From Allantophomopsis cytisporea (taxonomy: Eukaryota > Ascomycota > Leotiomycetes > Phacidiales > Phacidiaceae): a stretch of DNA of 64,000 bases. The position numbers and the translations under genes were made by a program. Position 1 is the first letter of the stretch; each line of letters begins with the position of its first letter. Shown here in pieces: positions 49,912-59,881 of this stretch. The notes under the pieces were generated by a model that saw only the letters and a list, made by a program, of their open reading frames with translations, searched no databases and had not been told where the DNA came from. The stretch is from contig CP103033.1 of the NCBI GenBank assembly GCA_024752435.1, forward strand, positions 186,001 to 250,000, written 5' to 3'.

Positions 49912-50867
49912 ATCTCCACACCAAACCCCCCACCCCCTCACTTTTCTACTTCTCTAGATCCTCCCGCATTGGCTACTGGTTGGAATCGGGCTTCAAGTCA
50001 CTGGATTGGCGTTTCGAGTTTACCCCGCATGTCTTGTTCGCTTGCTCTGTCAGCGGACTCGAATGGGTTTACTTTTTTTTGTTTGGTTTTATTTTGGATG
50101 CTTGCAATCTTTTTTGTTGGCTACTTTTATATCTGCTTCTTTGCATGATGTGCTTGGGTGTGGGACTCACTGGTTGGGATGGCGTGTGTGGGTGTGGGTG
50201 ATGTGAACGGGTTGAGCGGTTTATGGCTCCTCGTTTGGGCGTATAGATTGAGAAGATTGAGAATGGAATGTGTTTTATGTGATGTGTTTTTGTTGAGGCT
50301 TTGTGTGGCTGCCTTGTGATTTGTTTGTGAATGTTGATGGTGAAGTTTTTGGTATCTTATCTTGGGGCTTTGGAGATATTTGGGTAGTCTATTGATCTGA
50401 GATTTGTGTGAATATGATTGTTTATAAGCCCCCTGATTCGCAACTTCCTGAATCTTGCCCCGCAGAAATGAATATACAGAGATGTCCGGACTATTAGGCA
50501 TTTATAGCTATAAGAGTCTCCACATACAACGACCATACTCCTCTCGAATATTCCCCTGGATTTTCTGGCATATACTTGAAGTCATTTACCTCCCACTCAA
50601 AGACGTCTTTGGACTTTCTATATACTAATATAATGCTATTAAGAGTTTGCATATTCTCAAACTTCTTCACATACGTCTGTTTTACGTGCTGTAGATATAG
50701 TCTTAGAACAGTAAAAACATTAAACACTAAGCTTTTAAATCCTTTAGCTATCTGTTTAGAACAAGTTCTTCGAGGAAATAGATAGTACTAAGTAACTTTA
50801 GTAATTGCAGTTTGTTCGTGCGTTAAAAGCAGTAGTAAAGAGAGTACATACGATTTGTACAGTATAA
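49687..50867. other. 3' region of pro1 and spacer
   Basis: About 1.2 kb: T-rich and GT-rich tracts, a (TC)n run, and at 50494-50727 on the minus strand an isolated 77-codon open fragment (for example VFEWEVNDFKYMPENPGEYS) in a local AT-rich patch. The fragment has no start or splice context and could be a remnant of a lost gene or element; I do not name it. Confidence 0.5.
49875..49908 (+). repeat. (TC)n microsatellite
   Basis: About 14 TC units within the probable 3' untranslated region of pro1. Confidence 0.9.
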
Positions 50868-52004
50868 TCAAGCAGGCGATACATTCAATCCAACAAAAAC
50901 AACCAGCACAGCAGCATAAGCCGCAGTACTAGAGAGCACATCCGTCTTCTTATCCATATACTTGGCCATCACGATGCCAAACACGAGCACAAAAACCGTC
51001 GTCGAACAAAGCGCCGTATACTTAGTGCGATGCAGTACCATCAGCCACATGGGCAGCAGCAAGAACGCCCCTCCAAACACCGCCATACCCAGCCGCTCGA
51101 GAAAATTCCGCTCTTCCGACTCCTTGATGTTTTCATTCCGAGTGCCGCAGATCGCCTCCGAGTCACCTTGTCCTTTCCACTCTCCAATCGGCGCGTCGAA
51201 GCGGAATGGAGGTCCGTCCTCTCCAAGTTGTAGGTAGTATTCTCTAAAAGGCTCCATCACACGTTGCAAGACCCGGTGGTCAACCCAGCGCTCCCCGGTG
51301 ACAAGAAAGGGATCATTAGCATCTGTACTTCGGCTGCCCATGTATTCGTAGTCTTGTAGCGCTTGAACTATGTTGACATTCGCTCATTAACAAGAGCCCC
51401 AGGTACTTTGATGGGAGACTGGGAAGTATTCACCATAATCCCTCAGATCGTCTTCCCACCCATCACTTTCACGATTGCTGTAGTGCATATCGACCATCTT
51501 CTCCACCAACGTGATCTGCAACTTCCTAAGCTTCATCCTCTGCAGCTCCGCAAGACTCAGTCGGAACCTGCGCTCCTCCCATCTGGGCGTCCCTCCACCC
51601 AGATCTGGATTTGGCCGGTTCCAATCTCGCGCTTCATGACCAAGCATCTTATCGCCCCATCTAGCAAAGCCTTTGACGCCTTCCTCGAGATAGGCTTTGC
51701 CTTTCTGAGAAATGCTGCGCGCTTCACGCGGTCTTCGGATCTCACTGATGAAATTGCCTTTATGGTGATGCAGGACCCAGGGCCTTTTGGTCCCGATGGT
51801 GCGAGTTGAAGGAGCTTGAAGCGGCGAGCTGGGAGAATCGGAGTCGATGCTTCCTGGATCTGAGCTAGATCTTGGCCTTGATGTTCTTCTGAAGATTGTA
51901 GGATTGTTCGGATTGTCTACTTTGTAGTCATCGTAATATTCGATTTCGAGAGTTCTCCTGCTTCCTTGATGACCCTTTTCGCGCTCTCTGTTCTCGTTTG
52001 CCAT
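50868..52004 (-). CDS. DUF6594 family membrane protein
   Basis: Exons 52004-51434 and 51367-50868 join at phase 1 (GTGAAT donor, ACATAG acceptor) to give 356 residues. The N-terminal 100 residues are hydrophilic and Ser/Pro-rich. The middle carries the family pattern of a charged helix LSLAELQRMKLRKLQITLVE, the segment DYEYMGSRS, and NDPFLVTGERWVDHRVL. The C terminus has three hydrophobic helices (from FGGAFLLLPMWLMVL through CSTTVFVLVFGIVMAK to AAVLVVFVGLNV). This is the standard layout of fungal DUF6594 proteins, whose function is unknown. The predicted topology is a large cytosolic part anchored by the C-terminal helices. Intact, with no obvious partner nearby. Confidence 0.8.
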
Positions 52005-52745
52005 GTCGTTTTTCGTAAGACACGGAGTCTTTTTGGGGTATTGGAGATATTTCTAAGTATTGATTGATTCCTCCGACACTGGATGGATGGTCACACCACA
52101 ATGAACTCTAGTAGTGTAAGCTTCTCACGTAGGTGTAATTGGCAATTCATGTCAAAGGAAACGAATCGAAACAGTAGATGAGAAAGAAAAAAAGCTTCAT
52201 ATCAATTCGCAGATGAGAAAGCCACCCTGCAACGTCGTGTATGATACAACTCATCATGCATCCACAGCCTCAGCCTGGAGACCCCGCAGCTGTAAAAGCA
52301 ACCCTGCAAAACTGCGTCTAGTTACGGCTCATCTTGCATTTATAGCCATAGCTTGGGAATTCCGCAGTCGTAGGACCCTGAAGCATTGTACATACTGACA
52401 ACTCATCTTGCATCTAGAGCCGCAGCTTAAGAGCCATACTTATCGGCTATTATGAACGTCAACCTTCTCTCAACCCTTACAATTGGTGAATGTTTTTGGG
52501 GAAACGCCTCCACGTAGTCACCCCTTGATCTTTCCAAGGTTAGGCTCCTGCCAAGTTATAAGAAGAACACGGCGATCGAGTCCCTCACGCTCTACCATCC
52601 TAAGTAACAGTTACAGCTCAGGGCTTCGTGTCGCTGCGATCTCAAAATTGGGTAGAGCGGCTAACAAACTCCTCGCAAGCCCAACACCAAAGACTTATAG
52701 TCTACCATCCATCTGAAAGCGAACTTTGTACGCGACTCCATCCTC
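52005..52745. other. Spacer with degenerate tandem repeat
   Basis: A 741-base divergent spacer between the DUF6594 gene and the small plus-strand gene. It contains the three-unit repeat listed next. The rest has no recognised motif. Confidence 0.5.
52221..52438 (+). repeat. Degenerate tandem repeat, period about 75, three units
   Basis: Units begin with ACCCTG at about 52223, 52301 and 52374. Shared landmarks in order are ACCCTGCAA, CAACTCATC or GGCTCATC followed by TTGCAT or ATGCAT, then AGCC.CAGCTT-like sequence and CCGCAG. Copies differ by many substitutions, so the array is old. Confidence 0.6.
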
Positions 52746-53249
52746 ATGTCAAAAGAAATCGAGCTATCCGTTCGCTACGAGCCGGGAATCGAACCCGGAA
52801 CTCCCTGGACCGTCGTTCTATATTTCAACGAGGAAGACAAAAACATAGCAAAAGCGTATTCGGAGAAGTTAGGACAAGCCGGGGAGATTCCGAATGTCTA
52901 CGACGAGATCCAAAAGAAGCACTATTACAGAGTCCCACTTCCGGTTCCCGAAAAGCTGGCCTACATTCGCAGCATCGACAAAATACCAAATTTGGCGTTC
53001 ATTTTCGGTGACGACGACGCTGCGGAAGCATGGGCAAATGCTGTGCCTTTGGTGACGAAGAGAGAGGGGGAGAAAGTGGTCGTCAAGTCGAACTGGTCGG
53101 CGAGGTTTTTGAACGAGAAGCTGGGGATAAGCGCCGATGTTGATGGCGAGAGGACTAGGGTGAGAATGGGGGGTAGAGATGAGGAGGTGAGGCCGCCGAA
53201 AAGGAGCAAGTCTGAAGTGAAGAAATCGACGAAGAAAAAGCGAGGGTAA
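52746..53249 (+). CDS. Small protein with basic tail, unknown function
   Basis: A single exon of 167 residues starting at the ATG at 52746. The N-terminal two thirds have alternating hydrophobic strands and helices (for example WTVVLYFNEEDKNIAKAYSE and YRVPLPVPEKLAYIR), consistent with a small globular domain. The C terminus is strongly basic (PPKRSKSEVKKSTKKKRG), a likely nuclear localisation signal. Codons remain free of stops while the two other frames close. I do not recognise the family. A curious DNA feature is a tRNA T-arm-like inverted sequence at about 52783-52803 inside the gene. Nothing suggests a partner. Confidence 0.55.
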   Translation: MSKEIELSVRYEPGIEPGTPWTVVLYFNEEDKNIAKAYSEKLGQAGEIPNVYDEIQKKHYYRVPLPVPEKLAYIRSIDKIPNLAFIFGDDDAAEAWANAVPLVTKREGEKVVVKSNWSARFLNEKLGISADVDGERTRVRMGGRDEEVRPPKRSKSEVKKSTKKKRG

Positions 53250-54044
53250 AGATACGAATTAGTGAGGTGGATCAGGATAAGGGAATTCTTGAATCAAGCT
53301 AATTCGTTCAGAGGTTTTTTTAGTTTAAATCGACATCTACTTAACCATTAAGTGACTCTAGTGACTGATGTGAAGTAGGCTACTCCTATTGAAGATTAGC
53401 ATTCTACAACTAGGATATCTCTACTGTTAGTTACACTATTAGTAATACCATTTGAGGAAGTCAATGCAATGGAAGTAAAGCAGAGGAGGTAAGGTTTAAC
53501 GGAATGATAACGCTTCTGGTCGGCAGGGGAGAGGTTGGTTAAGTCTCTAAGATCATTGATCAAACGTGTAAAATATTACGCCTCAATATCTTGAGAGTCT
53601 ACCAATTATTTTACGAATATTGATACAAAGTTACCCGAACGACTCGCAGAGCGAAGGTGTTAAGAAGGCAAAGGAGGGGCAAGGGGAGTCATGGAGGCAA
53701 TATATATTTGGGAGTAGCACACGCGCAGGAGAATGATGAAGTTCGAACATATACCTTATTCACCTTTTCGTAATGTAGCGATAGAGAGAACGTGAAACCA
53801 CTCCTAAATATGTCGAGAAACGATAAATAGATTTAAGACGCAAGAATATTTAGACATGAAGGTTGAAACTTTTTACTAAATCTTTGCTAAGAGTAGTGTG
53901 ATTGTGCTGCTGTAGACAATAAGAGGTAAACTCACGCCAAATTCTGTTCGAAACCTCCGTGGTCTACTCAGATGCTATCAACCCGTCAAATCTAGGTCCA
54001 CACCTTAGTCATTTCAATCCATCGATGCCGTACAAATCCTCAAC
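53250..54044. other. AT-rich intergenic spacer
   Basis: About 0.8 kb between convergent genes; many stops in all frames and no motif seen. Confidence 0.5.
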
Positions 54045-55447
54045 TTAGTTCAAATAAGAATCCGTTACGATATCCGACATTGACGCTCTTTTCATTGGGT
54101 CGAGATTCGTCATCCTCGATATAAAATTCTTTGCCTCATCGTTAAGATTTGGAAATATCTCTTCAGACCATTGTTTAAAATATTCGCTTTATGCGTCTTC
54201 TACTATAGCCTGCGATAGGCCTTTCAAGAGTGCTTCTGTTTCTTCGTCGGTGACATGCTTTATAAGTGCATCCGGTAGGGGACCAAAGGCCGAAAGCAGC
54301 TTGAATAAAATCACTAGCTCGGGTTCAATGTCAAGTGTATCGAAGTCTGGGTGAAAATATTGCGCGCCTGTGATTACGTAGAGATACTAAGAGACCCGAT
54401 TGATAAGTCTTTTCGAGGCAAAGCAGAAGTTAACTTACCAGAAGTCCAAAAGAGAACACCTCCGAAGGTTTACCAACACCCTTCCCCAGTTGACCTTCAG
54501 GGCTGCGCCACACAACGTTTCCTATCCTGTGATTGAAGAGCTTTTGGCCTTCTAATTTCAGAGCACAGTCCATATCGCCCAATGTCACCTTTTCTACTTG
54601 GAATTGATCCTTGTCATCTACACGCCAATTGAGAAAGACGTTGTTAGGCTTCACGTCTAAAGTATAGTCAGTGGAGAGTTGTAGGCAACAGCAGCCGGAC
54701 TTTGATAGTATCATACCTAAGTGGATCCAGTCCTTTGTATGCATGTCGTTCAGTCCCAGCCCGATCTCTCTCAGAATTGCCTTTCTTGCCTCTAATGGAA
54801 GGGCAGAGTAATTCTCCACCAACGAAAGCAAATCGCTCTTGAAGTACTCGTAAACAAGTACATTTTCCTTTTCATTATAGTCTATATGGACACGGAGGCG
54901 AGGATTGCATCCAAACTCGTTCTTGAATTCCTGTAAGTGTTCAAAGATTGACCGTGAAACAGGCTTCAGAACAAAGAGTTCGCCATTGCAGCTAAAATCA
55001 TTTTTAGTTCAATTAGCCATTCAATCAGCCATATTTTCGCGACAACAATAAAAGCGAAAAAAAATCCTGGACTTACAGTGCAAGGTGGATATTCAACTCC
55101 AATTTCGTAGGATGCCGCTGGAGTAACTTCCTAGGTACATATTCGCGAGCAGAATGGCTAACTACTGTTGTAGACGTCCTCGCAGCTCTGAAAATACGAG
55201 CAGGGCAAAACATTATGAGACGATACCATTTACCTAAGCTCCTTCTCACGCAACCAGACCAGGAAAAGAACCATATATTTTCTGCTCCGTTTGAAGGCTT
55301 CTCGAACAGTAGAAATGGAAATTGAGAAGCGGTTTGTCTGATTGAAGTCGCCGACTAGGGTCGTACCGCGTTAGCCAATAGGTACGCGAGAAGCTTACGG
55401 GGAATACTGGGAGGATTGACTGTGAGGATTAACTGTGGACCGTGCAT
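54045..55447 (-). pseudogene. Fungal protein-kinase-like gene with premature stop
   Basis: Six exons can be joined in frame from the ATG at 55447: 55447-55399, 55354-55234, 55187-55077, 54991-54717, 54656-54439 and 54386 onward. The kinase fold is visible: ELFVLKPV (ATP-binding Lys), a glutamate-containing helix EHLQEFKNEFG, the hinge NVLVYEYF, the catalytic loop HLDVKPNNVFLNW with its Asp, Lys and Asn, LGDMDCALKL in place of the canonical DFG, GNVVWRSPE as the APE-equivalent, and FSFGLL followed by LYVITGAQYFHPDF. The frame meets TAA at 54191-54189 after IVEDA, but the same frame continues with SEYFKQWSEEIFPNL and MTNLDPMKRASMSDIV, the normal end of the kinase C-lobe, to a second TAA at 54045. 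The stop removes about 47 residues from a 371-residue protein. DMD instead of DFG leaves the metal-binding Asp in place, so the ancestor may have been active. Single nonsense allele, pseudogene or assembly error are all possible. Confidence 0.68.
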
Positions 55448-55812
55448 GCGAAGCTAACCAGGGATCCTATATACTCACCTATTGCGGGGTGATCTAGCTC
55501 TTCTGCTTGAGTGGCAGATGTAACGATGTGCTATGTTCAATCGGATTGTACGTGACTTTCAAACTTACAAATTTGCAAAGAACATATCAAGATTTGGGGT
55601 CTTGGGGTCATTAATGCCATGAGTACAGCCTCAGGGCAATTGTTCTGTCGGAAGATTCTACACGACTGCATTTCGAATAATCTTGCCCAAAGTTCTTAAT
55701 GTTTATCATAATCAAGCTGTACAACATCAACCCTTTTATTCTCCTCCTGCAGTCTGACGAAAGAAACAACAACTTGTCGCTTTCCTTGCTAAACAGATAC
55801 TGTTGTAACTTA
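55448..55812. other. Short spacer
   Basis: A 365-base stretch between two minus-strand genes, holding the kinase-like promoter and the laccase 3' end. Nothing else seen. Confidence 0.5.
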
Positions 55813-58076
55813 TCATACTCCAGCATCATCCTGGAAACAGAAATTCACGTCATGCTCCTTACATTTGGGCCCCGGCGGAACTGCCCAGTTTGTCTTATTA
55901 CTTTGCCAATGCTCCCAATTTTTGCAAACTCTTTCAGCTTCGCCGATTGCCGCCGTGCCTTCCGTATTACCTGTCTTATTCCAGATCTCATTCGCATCGC
56001 TCTGGCGCTCCATGATCTGCAGTCCCAGCCCTCCGGCTATATGGTATGCAATATGGCAGTGGACTAACCAGGCTCCGGGATTATCGGCTTTGAACGCTAT
56101 AATGATGTAGCCATCATTTGGCAACAATACAACATCGCGTCGGGGCGGGTTTATGAGTTTCAAGTCAAGTTTATTGGGGTCAAACGTTTTGTTGTAGGCT
56201 TGTTCAAGCAAGGCAAAATCATGACCGTGAAGGTGGATCTGCCAAATTGATTATCAGATTCAAAAGGGATCAAAATATAGGAGCAGAGTTCTAGCTTACG
56301 GGATGTGCGAAAGTTTGGCCGCCTCTGCCTTTGATTACAAGATACACCTAGAAGAAATCTAATCAGCCGACAGTCGAGAGGTAGAGGTGTCAGATCGTAA
56401 CAAACCCAGTCGTTGCTAGTATAGTTTTCTGGAATGATTCTCCACAAGGGATCCCATGACCCTGTGTTGTCAAGATTGACAAAGGTTGGATCAGAATAAT
56501 TGATTCGGATGGGTGTGAAGCCCTCATCTAAACCGAGCATCCAATTTGCCAGAGGAAATGGCGGATTTGTCGGGTTTCGGTCGAGCCATAAGTCGAAATC
56601 TTCACCGGTCGGGCCATTGGAGGGGGCTTCGACTGTCCACTGCACTACTGGGTGAAGGGATGAGTAAGTCTCATCTGAACAGGTTGTGGAAATATCTTTC
56701 CAAGGATGACTCGATGGTGTGTCTGTGCTTGAACTATTGTATCGTAGAATTCCAGTTTTTTCGTACCCAAAAGTTCCGTTTGGTTGGTTTGATTTACAAG
56801 GGGCGACATAAGTACGTATCCAGTAGTTTCCGTCAGTGGGTAGAGGGGTACTATCATCATACACGAGTGGATTTGCCTCAACGATGACGTTGTAACGTTG
56901 TCCTATGCCCACCAAAACCGAGGAATTTGTGTACGGAGTGATTGGGACAAAATCAGTGCTGATGATCTGCAGTTTATGGTTGTCAATACTGAAAACAAAT
57001 GTCGTATCGAATGATGTGTTGATAATTCTCAGCAAGTACTTCTTTGTCCGATATCCCACATGCCACCCGTCGAAGGTGATACTGTAAGGGCTCTCAACAG
57101 CTGTTGTATTGCAAGTATGATTGTGAAAATTTGTCACGTTGCCATGACCATTGAGTAGAATGTCTTGATCCTCCAGCTCTGTGTAAATTGCTTGAAAAGC
57201 CGAATTGTGGCCCCAGTCAGTCATAATCAGCGGAGGACTGATGGCTTCATCCCAATTTGCCGATGTAGGCCCATGAATCGTCATAGGACCTACCGCACCA
57301 TCTGCATATTGTACAGAATAGTGGCTATGGTACCACGAGCTGCCGTACTGAATAGCGGTAAAGTTATACAAAAAGTAATCATTCGGTGCAATTGGACATT
57401 GCGTGATGCCATTGACTCCGTCCATCTGCATGGTCCGATTTTGTCGGATTCCCTAGACCCCTATATTAGCCTGATTCTAATTGTCGTCAACTCCGGTGAG
57501 TGCTGAACATACATGCCAATGAACGGAGGTTCCGTTGTACTGCAACTTATTTGTCACATTAACAACAATACTAGAGTATCTAGATTAGCTCTGAGACGTT
57601 GTTTTTCGTCAAACAGAAACTTACGTATCTCCCCAACAGGCCTGAATCCAGGGTCCAGGATATTTATCATTGAACAACTTAGCCTCATTGAAGTTCATTC
57701 CGTCAGCATCGTAAGAACTTTCTTCAAGTTCGAGCTCATAATAGCGGGTTACACCTATAGGCGCTTCGTTTTCATAGTTGGTAAATATGTTTAATTGCTT
57801 GCCGTCCGAGGTCCTTTGAAGCCAGCATTCCCGGTCTTCAGGAGTTGAACAAGACTCCCATCCGACCATGGTAGGATATTCACACTTGAATGGATCGTTT
57901 GGATCACCTCCCGGAGCCTTGAACTTTGGCCCTCTGCCGGTCGTCAGACTTGGAGCAACATCTGAAGGTATTTGTAAAATGTTTTGACTACTTTCACCAT
58001 GTTGGAATGAAGACAGGGTCACAATATTAATTATGAATGTGAATCCTGCCCACAGGCGCTCAACAAGGTGCATCAT
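55813..58076 (-). CDS. Laccase-type multicopper oxidase (asco-laccase)
   Basis: Five exons, 58076-57625, 57570-57513, 57452-56406, 56347-56300 and 56238-55813, join cleanly to 676 residues. The protein begins with a signal-like hydrophobic segment (LWAGFTFIINIVTL). All copper ligands are present: HWHG (168-171), HSH (about 212-214), HPIHLHGHDF (534 on) and HCHIAYH (595-601) with Leu606 as the axial residue of the type-1 site, a residue often linked to higher redox potential. The C terminus ends DDAGV, close to the DSGL/V/I plug found in ascomycete laccases. Many NxT/S sites fit a glycosylated secreted enzyme. It would oxidise phenols with reduction of oxygen to water, serving melanin/pigment formation or detoxification of plant phenolics. 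An N-terminal part of about 100 residues before the first cupredoxin domain is longer than average. It faces a tyrosinase gene across a shared upstream region. Confidence 0.94.
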
Positions 58077-59881
58077 GTTTGAAGGAGATCTATAAATGAG
58101 GTTTTTTTTTATTCAGCCTTCGAGTGGACTTAGGAAGAAATCTCACAATAAGCACGGTGGTCTTTATAGTAAACACTTACGTCGAATTGATTCCCCACTA
58201 CTTTAAAGCTATAACAGCCCTGCTCCTGTAATAAATAGCATTTGTCCTGCATTGAATGAAATGTACTGCTAAAGAGCATCTTGAGTGTCAGGTTTCCGCT
58301 CTTGCAATTGAGAATAAGACGGCCCATCCCGTTTTCGGTACCCAAAATTGGCATAGTCGTCCATACTTTCCAAAACCTTACATCGTTCTCGTAACGCTTT
58401 GCGTAAAAGCTCATCAGCACTATAAGTTATCATTTAGGGCTATCACATGGGAGGCGTCCGTTTGCGGTGTCAAAGCAGAAACCCCATGTAGATAGTGGCG
58501 TGCTCGTGGCGTGGCTGCAACGATACCTCAACTAAAGCTTAAAGAAAGGAAAGCATGACTTTGAGTTTGTGCCTGTTATGCTTCAAGTCAGACACAAACA
58601 ATACAAGTGAGGATATTTGATTTAATACAGGCCCATTATTCAACGGAGACTGGTCCGTTTCCCTTTCTGATTTTACTTATACAAAATCCCACAGGTAATT
58701 ATTTTTTTGACAAGCGTCATGACGAGTTCTACACCTGATGTTCAGACAAGATCAAAGTGTCACTTTTCAATGATAACGACCGGCTCACAGATCCTTTTCT
58801 GCAGTTGGTGAGCCACTGACTTAAACTTGACCGTATTGTCCAGTGCGCGTAAATTTACAAACATCTGGCAAGGCAGACTCGGCTCGAAGAATGCCAATTC
58901 CACAATGGAATGAGGAAAGCTTTACCGAGTTGCTGGTGCCGATTACCTCGCGTGCCCCCACAAACATTCAACCTTATCAAGTGTATTTCGACTCGCTTAG
59001 TGTTGAATTACGATCGTGGACTCAGTTTGATTTTAGCTACTTATTCGGCGGCTAGCTATATGAGATTAGTCAAATTCTGTCATGCCGCCGAGACCATCTT
59101 AAAACAGACGTCAGCTTTGAAAGTATGCGTTGCTCGCGGTCTTTACAAGCAGCCACGGCTTCTATAGTTGTATTTGACTACAAAATTCATGAAAACAACA
59201 GAACAAGCTTTGGAATGGGAGATACTGGATGTAGGATAGCCCTGTCAGCCACAGCTGATACCATACAGCGCACAAGAAGCGTCGTGTTGCAGCCATGAAG
59301 TCAATGATACTAATAAATTCAGCTGTTCAGCTCGGAACAGATGACTATCACTGCTTTTACTGAGATGCACCATGTTCGCATTTTTTCACGGAGTCTCCCA
59401 TAGAGGTCAAGATCTTCGCTCTGTGCGTGACTGTGCGAATAGCACTATGATGCCGAGCTGAAGCCCCCATAACCAAACCTATTCTGATAATCTGACAACA
59501 AGTAGCTTTTCAGCTTCAATTCAGAGGAGCTGACTACAGTTAAACAAGACGCATGTGTCACAACAAACTACAAGTTCTTGCGCAGAGAGGTCTTACCCAT
59601 TCCTGATTCAGATTTACTTGCAGCTTTGCATGAGAACGTATGAATTTGTATTCAGCTTTCATTCTGACGGAGTATCTTGCAAGATATCAAGAGTTCTGGG
59701 TATTTTTACCATTCTGTGATGCGCAGAAAGGCAATACACTTCCAAAGCCATACCGCATATAAAGACTATAAGTACACCTGAGCCGGCCTTCATGATTTCA
59801 TTAATTGATTATGTTTTCTTACTTCCGCATAAACCTCGACATTGTCTTTCTTATCTCTAACAAAGCATAGACGACAATAAC
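58077..59881. promoter_or_regulatory. Shared 1.8-kb upstream region of laccase and tyrosinase
   Basis: The two phenol oxidase genes are divergent and nothing between them codes for a recognisable protein. A small open frame at 58130-58420 (minus) is not supported. The region is the natural place for joint control. Confidence 0.6.
59758..59763 (+). promoter_or_regulatory. Possible TATA box of the tyrosinase gene
   Basis: TATAAA lies about 120 bases upstream of the proposed tyrosinase ATG, a plausible distance, and is followed by a CT-rich leader. Confidence 0.5.

Noticed and set aside
52783..52803. tRNA T-arm-like sequence on the minus strand (B-box GGTTCGATTCC)
   Set aside because: No A-box, anticodon arm or matching acceptor stem within reach, and the site lies inside an open reading frame.
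58130..58420. 96-codon minus-strand open frame between laccase and tyrosinase
   Set aside because: No motif or start context, and it lies in the shared upstream region; likely chance.
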